This document shows, in pieces, positions 1 to 7,786 of a DNA stretch of 64,000 nucleotides (the stretch's first letter is position 1; each line of letters begins with the position of its first letter). Under the pieces are notes generated by a model. The model saw only the letters and a program-made list of their open reading frames with translations. It did no database searches and was not told where the DNA came from. A program made the translations under genes and the position numbers. Source of the stretch: Planctomycetota bacterium. GTDB lineage: Bacteria > Planctomycetota > Brocadiia > Brocadiales > Bathyanammoxibiaceae. The stretch spans positions 1-64,000 of the forward strand of contig JACQVQ010000003.1 in NCBI GenBank assembly GCA_016209685.1, written 5' to 3'.

Positions 1-24
1 AAAACGGTAACCGAAGGTTCAGCC

Positions 25-52
25 GTAGGGGCGAACGGCCGTTCGCCCCTAC
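25..52. repeat. GTAG-capped palindrome (core GAACGGCCGTTC)
   Basis: Perfect 28-bp palindrome with the ends GTAGGGGC and GCCCCTAC around the core GAACGGCCGTTC. It belongs to a family with the same ends and different cores, of which nine copies lie in this window. The GTAG foot is a hallmark of REP elements. Confidence 0.85.
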
Positions 53-70
53 AGTAGACTGATTCCAAGA

Positions 71-125
71 GGCCCGAAGGAAGACATAATATGCCTGTGT
101 CCCTTCCTTCGGGCCTTTTTATTTT
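71..125 (+). terminator. Rho-independent-type terminator
   Basis: A 13-bp perfect stem (GGCCCGAAGGAAG at 71-83 with its complement at 103-115) encloses a 20-nt loop and is followed by TTTTTATTTT. It probably ends a plus-strand transcript entering from the left. It overlaps the first ATG of the open frame that follows, which argues for a later start of that gene. Confidence 0.75.
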
Positions 126-141
126 GACAGGAGACATACAC

Positions 142-633
142 GTGTTAGAAGACATCGTAAAACAAATAAGGGCAGTACTGCAGAACCAACTCCCCGGCAA
201 ACTGGACCAAATAGAACTAGAAAGGGCGGATGGGGTAACTCTGGATGACATTCAATATTTCTACCTCCAGGGAGGGCATAGAGATGGTCGTCATAATTAT
301 CCGAATATTACCATCTTGGGAGAGGCCGCCACTTGTACCAATGCCACCCTTCCTCCCTACCCCAAGAGGGAGCTGAGGCACAGGATTTCTATTTGGGTTA
401 CCGACAGGGTAGTGTCTCCTGATAGTGAACTTGCCCAGACCAGGATCTTGCGCTATATGGAGGCAGTAGAGAGGATACTTGCATTTGACCCCTCCCTTGG
501 TGGAAAGGCAGTGAATTCAGTAGTAACCAGCCATTGGTACACCCGTAAAGAAGGCAAAGACGGAGAGGAATTTATAAAGAAGGCAGTCCTTGTCATAGAG
601 GTACTGGAGAGGTTATCCACGAACAATTACTAG
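142..633 (+). CDS. Phage tail-terminator-like protein
   Basis: I do not recognise a named family with certainty. The fold-level pattern resembles small phage neck or tail-completion proteins: an N-terminal helix (DIVKQIRAVLQ), a middle segment ending in ISIWVTDR, then a helix RYMEAVERIL followed by DPSLGGKAVNS and a C-terminal strand and helix. The open frame extends back to an ATG at 91, but that lies inside a terminator hairpin. GTG at 142 is preceded by AGGAG at about 130 and is preferred, giving about 163 residues. A 5'-truncated second copy of its C-terminal half lies at 2012-2251, beyond a cell-wall hydrolase gene, so the three look like remains of one prophage-like region. Confidence 0.5.
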   Translation: MLEDIVKQIRAVLQNQLPGKLDQIELERADGVTLDDIQYFYLQGGHRDGRHNYPNITILGEAATCTNATLPPYPKRELRHRISIWVTDRVVSPDSELAQTRILRYMEAVERILAFDPSLGGKAVNSVVTSHWYTRKEGKDGEEFIKKAVLVIEVLERLSTNNY

Positions 634-723
634 AGACGTGGGTCTCCCAGGCGGGATTGAACCTATCTATTTACTTTTTCTCAGACCCTGCTAGTATTTC
701 AGGGGGTATTATAAGAGCGGCTT

Positions 724-1449
724 ATGAAAAAAGCCTTTACGTTACTTTTGATAATCGTCTCCTGCTTAACAGAGGCCGAGGCCTACATGGAGCAATATCC
801 ACCCTTTCCTTTTAAAGGTAAAAATCTGCCACCTCACCTGGAGGTAGAGGAGCTAATAAAATTTGAAGGGGGGGCAACCGTCAAAAAGGTTGAGGGCTTG
901 CAGGTAGAGTTGTTAGGTCCAGATAGTATACATTCTTGGGAATGGTTAAGGATTGGAGATGGTGAAAGAATTATATTTGAGACCGAAAAGGACAACACAC
1001 CGTTCGCTTATGCCATTTATTACGCGGATTTGGATAACAACAGGTTGAAGGACTTCATAATATTTTCTAGCTATCACTCATGCGGACTGGGCGTCAATGA
1101 TAGGGTTGATATATTATTCCAGACAGGGGAATATGCCTTTTCACATATACACTATGACACAATGTCGGCAAGCCTAAAAGACTTTGTGGATATGAACGGA
1201 GACGGCGTTTATGAGGTTATCCAGACTGACCACTATGCAGGGAGGAGGCATAGCTATTTTGTGTACAGCATCTACGATATAAGAGAGGCAGAGCTCCGTA
1301 ACGCTAATAAAAAACATCCAAAGGCCTTTCCCAAATTCATCTGGTTTACATATAAACCTAATGACAAGCCCTCAACTAGGATTACCTGGGAGGAAAAGGA
1401 AGATTACCTCAGGACACTACCAGAGGTAATAAGAGGTGAAAGACGATAG
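724..1449 (+). CDS. Secreted protein of unknown function
   Basis: Predicted 241-residue exported protein. The N-terminus MKKAFTLLLIIVSCLTEAEA is a typical signal peptide with probable cleavage after AEA. The mature part has no family I recognise. It contains DMNGDGVYEV near residue 160 and an earlier DLDNNRLKDF, both resembling the calcium-loop signature of FG-GAP/VCBS-like repeats, so a small beta-rich periplasmic or surface protein is possible. The ribosome-binding site is weak (AAGAGCGG). It sits between a phage-like gene and a SleB-like hydrolase gene on the same strand. Confidence 0.6.
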   Translation: MKKAFTLLLIIVSCLTEAEAYMEQYPPFPFKGKNLPPHLEVEELIKFEGGATVKKVEGLQVELLGPDSIHSWEWLRIGDGERIIFETEKDNTPFAYAIYYADLDNNRLKDFIIFSSYHSCGLGVNDRVDILFQTGEYAFSHIHYDTMSASLKDFVDMNGDGVYEVIQTDHYAGRRHSYFVYSIYDIREAELRNANKKHPKAFPKFIWFTYKPNDKPSTRITWEEKEDYLRTLPEVIRGERR

Positions 1450-1478
1450 GTTGTTCATAATCTCCTGGAGGAAAATAT

Positions 1479-1988
1479 ATGAGGCCAATGTGGCAAACAG
1501 ACAGCTGGGAAGAATTGAGTGGGGAGAGACGGTATCACTGTGATGCCAAGTGGACAGGGAATAGGGATATTGACCTCCTGGCCAGGGTAATCTTTGGTGA
1601 GGCTGCGGGGGAATCACGGCTGGGGAAAGAGGCCGTAGGTTGGGTGGTAAAAAATAGGGTAGAAGCTCCCCCTAAGCATAGAAGGGAATTTGGTAGTGGA
1701 TACGAGGGGGTTATAATGGAAACTGACTCCTTTGCTGCAGTAGGGGACAAACTGTGGAAGCTTGCAGACGATATCGGTTCTTTGGATAAGGAGAATTGCG
1801 AGGCTCTAAAAGTGAGTATTGAAGTAGCCGAGGGTGTATACTATGGAGGCATTCCCGATCCCACTGATGGGTCCCAGTTTCTTTTTAGTGGTGACTTACC
1901 CTCTTGGTTGATAAGTGCTATAAAGAAGGGGAGAATAGTAGAGACAGTTCACATAGGGGGCCACCGCTTTTTTAAGTATGTAGATTAG
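1479..1988 (+). CDS. SleB-type cell wall hydrolase
   Basis: A 169-residue protein matching the cell-wall hydrolase family of spore-cortex enzyme SleB (Hydrolase_2). The core ARVIFGEAAGESRLGKEAVG, residues 35-54, corresponds to the family's E-A-R-G-E motif with the catalytic glutamate, and is followed by the usual V-x-N-R-V (VVKNRVE). The family cuts peptidoglycan glycan strands. There is no signal peptide, which suits a phage endolysin-like role next to the tail-like genes on either side. The start has a strong Shine-Dalgarno, GGAGGAAAATAT before ATG. The C-terminal half is more divergent than the N-terminal half. Confidence 0.75.
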   Translation: MRPMWQTDSWEELSGERRYHCDAKWTGNRDIDLLARVIFGEAAGESRLGKEAVGWVVKNRVEAPPKHRREFGSGYEGVIMETDSFAAVGDKLWKLADDIGSLDKENCEALKVSIEVAEGVYYGGIPDPTDGSQFLFSGDLPSWLISAIKKGRIVETVHIGGHRFFKYVD

Positions 1989-2011
1989 CGCCCCCTTTAA
2001 TACAATTTTCA

Positions 2012-2251
2012 ATAGTTACTGATAGAGTGGTAGCCCCTGATAGTGAACTCTCGCTGAGCAGGCTCTGGCGCTATGTGGAGGCAGTGGAAAGGATACTGGC
2101 TGGTGACCCCTCCCTTGGGGGAAAGGTTATAAACTCCACTATCATTAGCCATAGATACTTCCATAATAAGAGTAAGGAGGTAGAGGATTTTGTAAGGGTG
2201 GCCTTAGTTGTCCTGGAAGCCATGGAGAGGCCCTCCACAGCGGCTTACTAA
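2012..2251 (+). pseudogene. 5'-truncated copy of the tail-terminator-like gene
   Basis: The frame reads IVTDRVVAPDSEL, then a helix LWRYVEAVERIL, DPSLGGKVINS and a C-terminus ending ERPSTAAY. This is closely parallel to the C-terminal 75-80 residues of the gene at 142-633 (VTDRVVSPDSEL, RYMEAVERIL, DPSLGGKAVNS). The similarity begins mid-protein and upstream codons do not continue the match, so this is a 5'-deleted paralogue. A GTG at 2027 could allow translation of a 74-residue fragment. Confidence 0.7.
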
Positions 2252-2287
2252 AAAGGTTGTTGAAACAGCCTTCAAAAATCAATAGCC

Positions 2288-2875
2288 ATGGAAGACATTC
2301 GGAAAGCATCTGCATTCAATCCTGAAAAACCTATTTATAGAACGGGACTAGGTTTATTTTTTCCAGTTATAAGCCCCGTACAGGGGAGAATTCTTGAATG
2401 GAAACATGTGGACAACGATTGGGTAGATAAACGCGACCTCCTTTGCCGTATTGAATCTGTTGAAATTCCAGGGGATGTTAGGGAAGTTAACTCCCCTGCC
2501 ATGGGCCAGCTTCATATCCTGGCAGGGGAGGGGGCCACGGTTCAGGAAGGGACTGCATTCGCAGGGACAGAGCTAGAAGATTACTTATTAGAGGGGGATC
2601 GTTATTATAGCTTACATAAAGATGGGCCTCCCAATCTAAGGAAGCCAACTAAACCGAATCTGCACAAGGGGGAGTGTCAGCACCCATCAGGTTTGCGACC
2701 CGCCAACCCTACTGTCATCGTCTATACCACAGTTTATGGGCATTGGATGCGGGCTGAGACGTTTGTATCACAAACTGTGGCCGAAGAATCCCGTGGTTCT
2801 GCATTGGTGTCCCTAACACTTGCGGTAGTGTCCTGTATACAGGCATTGCTATCTATGCCTGTGATGTTGCTATAA
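2288..2875 (+). CDS. Biotinyl/lipoyl-like barrel domain protein
   Basis: Residues about 25-95 look like a biotinyl/lipoyl barrel-sandwich hybrid domain: FFPVISPVQGRILEW, then LLCRIESVEIPGDVREVNSP, then GQLHILAGEGATVQEG. The lysine that is biotinylated or lipoylated in the family's MKM or DKA tip is replaced by V-E-I, so it is more likely a structural barrel than a carrier. The last 47 residues or so are translated from DNA that also encodes the C-terminus of the convergent minus-strand repeat protein. The original stop codon may therefore have been lost and the tail may not be native. Confidence 0.5.
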   Translation: MEDIRKASAFNPEKPIYRTGLGLFFPVISPVQGRILEWKHVDNDWVDKRDLLCRIESVEIPGDVREVNSPAMGQLHILAGEGATVQEGTAFAGTELEDYLLEGDRYYSLHKDGPPNLRKPTKPNLHKGECQHPSGLRPANPTVIVYTTVYGHWMRAETFVSQTVAEESRGSALVSLTLAVVSCIQALLSMPVMLL

Positions 2876-4138
2876 CATGTAAAGTCACAGGAGGGGGTTA
2901 TAGAACCATCACGTCTGAGTTTCAAGACCCAGAGCGGCTGCCTCCCGTTGGAGCCTGTCCAGCCTGCCACTATGTACCCACCATCCATGGTCTGTTGTAT
3001 GGAATTGGCCCCATTATGGTCAGTTGCCATATAGAGCCTCCGCCATTTCGCAGTCCCGTCTGCCCCTAGCCTTAGGACACAGGCGATGCTACTACTAGCA
3101 CCAAAGGACACCATGCTACCAGCCATTACGTGCCCTCCATCACGGGTCTGCTGGAGAGAATAGACCCAATCCCGTTCAACTCCCCCATAGGTCTTCTGCC
3201 ATTCCACTACCCCGTCTGACCCCAATCTCAAGACCCAGGTGTCAATCTCCCCGGCACCGAAGGACTCTGTATTGCCTATTACTATATACCCCCCCATCGC
3301 TAGTCTCATGGATAGACTCGGCCATATCCCATCCGGCCCCTCCGTAGGTCTTCTGCCATTCCACTATCCCATCAGGCCGGAGCCTCAAGACCCAAATGTC
3401 TACCTTCTCAGTACCGAAGGAGCATGTCCCACCTGCCAATATATACCCACCATCGGTGGTCTGCTGGACAGACTTAGCCCTGTCTTGCTCAATCCCTCCG
3501 TAGGTCTTCTGCCACTCCACGGTTCCATCAGCCCTGAGCTTCAAGACCCATGCCTTACCCCATCTTACACCGAAAGAGGTTGTACCACCTGCCACTATGT
3601 AGCCCCCATCAGTGGTTTGCTGGACGGACTCTGCCCAATCATCTTTATCTCCCCCATAGGTCTTCTGCCAGTCAATGGTACCATCTGGCCTGAGCTTCAA
3701 GAGCCAGATGTCATCCTTGCCTGCACCAAAGGACACTGTCTCACCTGCCACTATGTAGCCCTCATCGCTGGTCTGCTGGATAGACTTGACCCAATCATAA
3801 TTATTCCCTCCATAAGTCTTCTGCCACTCTACTGTCCCATCATTTCTAAGCTTCAAGACCCAAAAGTCCTCCTTTCCAGCACCGAAGGCCTTTGTCCTAC
3901 CTGCCACTACATAGCCTCCCTCGCCAGTCTCTTGGATGGAATAAGCCATATCGTTACTAGTCCCCCCATACGTGGCGGCCCATCCGCCTCCCTGAACCAT
4001 GCCAGGTTCAGGGTCTGAGGCGGACAAAGAGGGTATAGCTGTAAAGAATTGGGACGCAGAAAACAGGAGACAGAATGCAGGAAACAGTAGACAGGTTACA
4101 GGAGACAGGGGAAAGCCTTTACCTGTTACCTTGCTCAC
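2734..4138 (-). pseudogene. Secreted tandem-repeat protein, frameshifted in a C-tract
   Basis: Two minus-strand frames together encode one exported protein. The first (4138 to about 3290) has a hydrophobic leader, then repeats of about 53 residues, each with GGYIVAG, SFGAG, WVLKLRPDG and EWQKTYGG elements, likely beta-propeller blades. The match continues in another frame from SDGGYIVIGNTESFG at about 3300 down to 2734. The switch falls on a run of seven C at 3289-3295 (G on the coding strand); six would restore one frame of about 460 residues. The C-terminus has repeats such as CIQDTTASVRDTN and CDTNVSARI. It may be a true pseudogene, a phase-variable gene or a sequencing error. The leader is encoded by a simple-sequence repeat of CTGTCTCCTG type. 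Confidence 0.75.
4058..4120. repeat. CAGGAGACAG-type simple repeat encoding a leader peptide
   Basis: Imperfect iterations of CAGGAGACAG/CAGGAAACAG units. On the minus strand they encode the hydrophobic stretch TCLLFPAFCLLFSAS at the N-terminus of the secreted repeat protein, so its signal peptide appears to derive from a repeat. Confidence 0.55.
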
Positions 4139-4257
4139 CTTGCCCTCCTATTTTTTTAGACCTTGCCCCGGTACGACGATCCCCCTCCGCAGTTAAATAA
4201 CGCCATTCGTCTAAAGTTTCTTCTCGTTAGGTGTGTATTAGGAGGTGTAAAATTCCC

Positions 4258-4839
4258 TTAGACGGCAGAGGTCTTAAGAATTCTTTCACCCTTCAGATAC
4301 GTCTTCTTTACGTATTCTTCCCCTTGCAGGAGGGCGAGCGTGTTTACCTCCAGGAGAGGGGCCTTCCTCCCCCTGAGGGAGCTCTGGAGGCACTCCAGGA
4401 ACAGGGGCAGGGGGACGAGGTTTTTAATGGTATTGTAGGCCCCCATCATGACCATATTAGAGGCTACCACGTTGCCCAGTTTGTTGGCCATCTCTGTCGC
4501 AGGGATACGGTAGGTGGTTATCTCCCTGAGGGATTCCGCCTCTTTGACCAGAGAAGAGTTCAGGAATAGGAGGCTGGAGGGCTTTAAATAGTTCTTGAGC
4601 TTGAGGTAAGAGGGCTGGTTCATGGCTATGATGGTGTCGGCCTCTTCTACGACCGGGGAGTATATCTCTTCGGTGGAGACAATGAGGTGATAGCAGGCAG
4701 CCCCCCCCCTGACCTCAGTCCCATAGGAAGGGAAGAAGGTGACCTGTTTACCGTCCAGCATGGTGGCCCTGGCCATCAGCCTCCCCAAAAGCATCATCCC
4801 CTGTCCCCCATAACCTATCAGGATTATCTTTTCTGTCAT
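4258..4839 (-). CDS. korC: 2-oxoacid:ferredoxin oxidoreductase, gamma subunit
   Basis: Gamma subunit of a 2-oxoglutarate (or related 2-oxoacid):ferredoxin oxidoreductase, which oxidatively decarboxylates the acid to its CoA ester with reduction of ferredoxin, or runs in reverse. Visible family features are IILIGYGGQGMMLLGRLMA at the start, SYGTEVRGGAACYHLIVS and the P-x(7)-AMNQPSYLK region. The open frame extends to 4887, but ATG at 4839 fits the family start and shares one base with the korB stop (TAATG), which suggests translational coupling. It is the last gene of the dxs-nadK-korDABC chain. The 2-oxoglutarate specificity is inferred from the four-gene layout. Confidence 0.88.
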   Translation of the reverse strand: MTEKIILIGYGGQGMMLLGRLMARATMLDGKQVTFFPSYGTEVRGGAACYHLIVSTEEIYSPVVEEADTIIAMNQPSYLKLKNYLKPSSLLFLNSSLVKEAESLREITTYRIPATEMANKLGNVVASNMVMMGAYNTIKNLVPLPLFLECLQSSLRGRKAPLLEVNTLALLQGEEYVKKTYLKGERILKTSAV

Positions 4840-5615
4840 TAGACCTTTGTCGCCTGTCCGCCCGGGGCGGATATTGCCTTTTCCCAATCCTTAAATACCC
4901 CCAGTGGAAAGGTCTGGGTCATCTCTTCCTCTATGAATTTCAGTGATTCCACCGGACTCATCCTCCAGTACACAGGGCATGGGGAGAGTACCTCAATGAG
5001 GGAAAACCCCTTCTTTTCTATCTGGGTTTTAAAGCCCTTCTTTAAGGCCTCTTTGGTCTGTGAGACGTTTTTGGGAGAGGAGAGGGAGGTTCGTGCCAGG
5101 AAGCTGGTACCCTCCAGGGTAGCGAGTAATTCGCATATGCGGATGGGGTAGCCGTGGGCCAAGGGATCCCTGCCCTCGGGCGTGGTAGTGGTTCTCTGGT
5201 TTAACAGGGTCGTTGGGGCTAACTGACCATTGGTCATCCCGTAAATGGCGTTATTGATAAAGATTACCGTTATATTCTCGGCCCGGCTGGCGGCATGGAC
5301 TATCTCTGCCATGCCTATGGCCGCCAGGTCACCATCCCCCTGATAGGTAAAGACGATATTATCGGGGTGGACTCGCTTAATCCCTGTGGCTATGGCGGGG
5401 GGCCTGCCGTGGGCCGCTTCGCACATATCTATATCCAGGTAGTTGTAAGCCAGCACGGAGCAGCCTACGGGGGCAAGGCCAATGGTCTTTCCCCTTATGC
5501 CCCACTCATCAATTATCTCTGCCAGGAGACGGTGGGCAATCCCATGACCGCAGCCAGGACAGTAGTGGGACGGTGTCCTAATGAGGGTTTCTGGAGCGCT
5601 ATAAAGGGCCTGCAT
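4839..5615 (-). CDS. korB: 2-oxoacid:ferredoxin oxidoreductase, beta (TPP) subunit
   Basis: Thiamine diphosphate-binding subunit. The sequence shows HYCPGCGHG near residue 17, GCSVLAYNY and APPAIATGIKR-like segments, the TPP/Mg motif GDGDLAAIGMAE (about 100) with NNAIYGMTNGQ about 30 residues later, and CPVYWR near the C-terminus. Length (258 residues) is normal for KorB. The C-terminal codons (AISAPGGQATKV) run through a TCCGCC-type palindrome at 4857-4871, so the last dozen residues appear to be a repeat-derived tail. It lies between korA (15-bp gap) and korC (1-bp overlap). Confidence 0.9.
   Translation of the reverse strand: MQALYSAPETLIRTPSHYCPGCGHGIAHRLLAEIIDEWGIRGKTIGLAPVGCSVLAYNYLDIDMCEAAHGRPPAIATGIKRVHPDNIVFTYQGDGDLAAIGMAEIVHAASRAENITVIFINNAIYGMTNGQLAPTTLLNQRTTTTPEGRDPLAHGYPIRICELLATLEGTSFLARTSLSSPKNVSQTKEALKKGFKTQIEKKGFSLIEVLSPCPVYWRMSPVESLKFIEEEMTQTFPLGVFKDWEKAISAPGGQATKV
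4857..4871. repeat. TCCGCC-type palindrome inside korB
   Basis: 15-bp palindrome TCCGCCCGGGGCGGA in frame at the 3' end of korB, read as I-S-A-P-G-G-Q. It is a variant of the TCCGCCTnAGGCGGA module found elsewhere in the window. Confidence 0.7.
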
Positions 5616-5630
5616 AACCTGGTGTGCCTC

Positions 5631-6773
5631 CTACGGAATCGTAGAAAAATACAATCCTTTGCCCAATTCTGTGGGTATTTCCGGGATCTCCAGTTCCAGG
5701 GTACCCTCCGGGGCAAGGATGTTTAACACCTTTTTGAGTACCTCTCTGGAGGAAGGGACCCCACCGCCCATACGCCCGTAAAAATGGACGGGGCAACGGT
5801 CCAGGACGGCCAGCCTTACGTCCTCTACCATTTGCCCGGCGCTCATTTCAACTACGCAGAAGGCCCTGGCCTTCTTGGCCAGCCTCCTGAGCGGTTCTTT
5901 GGGGAATGGCCATAGGGTAATGGGCCGCAGTAACCCGATTTGCAGCCCCGTCCCCGAGGCCCGTCTTATTGCCTCTTTGCATATCCTGGCGCAGGTCCCG
6001 TAGGCCACCAGGATAATCTCTGCCCCCTGGGTGTTTACTTCCTCATAACGGACCTCTTCGTGTTCTATGGCCCTATATTTCCTCTGGAGGCGGATATTGA
6101 ATGTCTCCAGTTCTCCCTTTACGGGATAGAAGGATTTGACTATATTCCTGGCCCTGCCTTCCGCCCCGGTCAGTGCCCATCTCTTTACGGTCTGATGAGT
6201 CCTTGGCGTTTTTCTGAACTCTACGGGCTCCATCATCTGCCCTAGCTGGGCATCTCCCAGGAGCATGACGGGGTTTCTGTAGCGGTCAGCCAGGTCAAAG
6301 GCGTCATAGACCAGGTCTGCAATCTCCTGTGCGGAGGCCGGGGCAAGGACGATGTTGTGATAGTCGCCGTGACCACCTCCTTTTACGGCCTGGAAATAAT
6401 CGGCCTGGGAAGGGGATATGTCTCCCAGTCCGGGCCCGCCCCTCTGCACGTTCACTATGACGCAGGGTAGCTCGCTCCCTGCCAGGTAAGAGATGCCTTC
6501 CTGCATAAGGCTTATGCCAGGGCCAGAAGAACTGGTCATGACCCTTGCCCCGGCGGCAGCACCCCCATAGGCCATATATATGGCCGCTATCTCACTCTCT
6601 GCCTGGAGGAAGGTACCCCCCACCTGGGGCATCCGTATAGCCATGTGGTTTATCAATTCATTTTGGGGCGTAATGGGGTAGCCATAGTAGTGGCGGCATC
6701 CTGCCAGGATAGCCGCCTCTGCCGCCGCCTCATTCCCCGTCAAAAGGTGTTTTTTGTTATTTGAAGATTTCAA
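5631..6773 (-). CDS. korA: 2-oxoacid:ferredoxin oxidoreductase, alpha subunit
   Basis: Alpha subunit (pyrimidine-binding half) of the oxidoreductase. Recognisable features: LTGNEAAAEAAILAGCRHYYGYPITPQNE at the N-terminus with the YPITP signature, the segment QAESEIAAIYMAYGGAAAGAR, TSSSGPGISLMQEGISY, and NVQRGGPGLGDISPSQ (about 110-125). Length 380 is typical for KorA. Its start overlaps the end of korD by 17 bp and korB follows after 15 bp, so the four subunits are co-translated. The 2-oxoglutarate rather than pyruvate assignment rests on the split DABC arrangement and the KorA-like sequence. Confidence 0.9.
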   Translation of the reverse strand: MKSSNNKKHLLTGNEAAAEAAILAGCRHYYGYPITPQNELINHMAIRMPQVGGTFLQAESEIAAIYMAYGGAAAGARVMTSSSGPGISLMQEGISYLAGSELPCVIVNVQRGGPGLGDISPSQADYFQAVKGGGHGDYHNIVLAPASAQEIADLVYDAFDLADRYRNPVMLLGDAQLGQMMEPVEFRKTPRTHQTVKRWALTGAEGRARNIVKSFYPVKGELETFNIRLQRKYRAIEHEEVRYEEVNTQGAEIILVAYGTCARICKEAIRRASGTGLQIGLLRPITLWPFPKEPLRRLAKKARAFCVVEMSAGQMVEDVRLAVLDRCPVHFYGRMGGGVPSSREVLKKVLNILAPEGTLELEIPEIPTELGKGLYFSTIP

Positions 6774-6960
6774 TAGCTGCCTCCGGACACATCACCGCAC
6801 AGTATTTGCATCCACTGCAGGGGTGGTCCTCTTTAAAATAGACCGTGGAGAGCCCATGTTCGTTCAGGTGCCTGGATATGGTCAGGGAGTCATGCGGACA
6901 GAAGGGGATGCAGAGTTCGCATCCCTTGCAAAGCCCCTCGTCTATACTAACCCTGGCCAT
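6757..6960 (-). CDS. korD: 2-oxoacid:ferredoxin oxidoreductase, ferredoxin-like delta subunit
   Basis: 67-residue polyferredoxin with two 4Fe-4S motifs: CKGCELCIPFCP (residues 11-22) and CSGCKYCAVMCP (about 48-59). It carries electrons between the catalytic subunits and ferredoxin. It is the first gene of the kor set, overlapping nadK by 14 bp upstream and korA by 17 bp downstream. Length and position match the delta subunit of KorDABC complexes. Confidence 0.9.
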   Translation of the reverse strand: MARVSIDEGLCKGCELCIPFCPHDSLTISRHLNEHGLSTVYFKEDHPCSGCKYCAVMCPEAAIEIFK

Positions 6961-7783
6961 ATCTTGGGCTGCCTCCCCATGCCAGCTTCTCTCTCAGCAC
7001 CTCGTAAAAGCTCCTTATTCCGGTATCCACGATACGAAGGCGGACGTCGGCTCGCTCTACCCTTATCCTGTCTCCATTAAGGAGGTCCTCGTAGACCTGA
7101 CCGTCCACTGTGAGACCCATCTCCACCCCTTCCGTAGAAGGCTCCATCCCTATCTTTGAGTCCCCGGAGATTACCAGGGGCCGGTTGGTCAGGGTATGTG
7201 GGCATATAGGGGAGATTATAAGGGCATCCATCTCAGGGGCAAGGATGGGCCCGCCAGCCGCCAGACAGTGGGCCGTGGAGCCCAAGGGGGTAGATACGAC
7301 AATACCGTCACAACTGTACGTAGTAACTGCCTCGTCACCTATGAATAGTTTTATGGATATGAGCCTTGACAGGGAGGCCCTGGATATTACTACATCGTTT
7401 ACTCCCAGGACGTCCATGACCACTTCTCCCTTACGCATGAGCTTACATCTCAAGAGGATTCTGTTAGTAAGGCGGTATTGGCCTTTGAGTACCTTTTCTA
7501 TGTGGAGGTACATGTCTTCCTGGGTGAGTTCCGAGAGGAAGCCAAAGGTGCCCAGGTGCACACCCAATATGGGTATTCCGTAGGGACTTATGTGTCTGGA
7601 AACCCTCAAAAACGTCCCATCTCCTCCCAGGGCAATGGCCACGTCCCCGGAGAGGGGTCCCGTTATCTCTTCGGCCAGTTCGTAGGTAACCGTCTCTGCC
7701 CTCCTTTTTAGCCAAGTCTCTAGTTCTTTTATAGTATCCTTTACCTTGGCCTTCCTGGTGTTGCCAAAGAGTAGTACCCTCAC
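6947..7783 (-). CDS. nadK: NAD kinase
   Basis: ATP-NAD kinase making NADP+. The GGDGTFLRVSR motif at about residue 54 carries the catalytic aspartate and glycine-rich loop, and GVHLGTFGFLSEL and GIVVSTPLGSTAHCLAAGGPI are the conserved substrate-binding segments. The usual GSTAY is GSTAH here. Length of 278 residues is standard. It follows dxs by 3 bp and overlaps korD by 14 bp, so it lies within one operon with both. Confidence 0.92.
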   Translation of the reverse strand: MRVLLFGNTRKAKVKDTIKELETWLKRRAETVTYELAEEITGPLSGDVAIALGGDGTFLRVSRHISPYGIPILGVHLGTFGFLSELTQEDMYLHIEKVLKGQYRLTNRILLRCKLMRKGEVVMDVLGVNDVVISRASLSRLISIKLFIGDEAVTTYSCDGIVVSTPLGSTAHCLAAGGPILAPEMDALIISPICPHTLTNRPLVISGDSKIGMEPSTEGVEMGLTVDGQVYEDLLNGDRIRVERADVRLRIVDTGIRSFYEVLREKLAWGGSPRYGQG

Positions 7784-7786
7784 TTT

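Noticed and set aside
640..670. TCTCCCAGGCGGGATTGAACCT resembling the T-arm end of a minus-strand tRNA
   Set aside because: No anticodon or D-arm follows and the stem cannot be completed; at most a degraded remnant.
3239..4018. A long plus-strand frame opposite the frameshifted repeat protein
   Set aside because: Composition is the mirror of the repeat units, and the minus strand gives the recognisable GGYIVAG/WVLKLR repeats.
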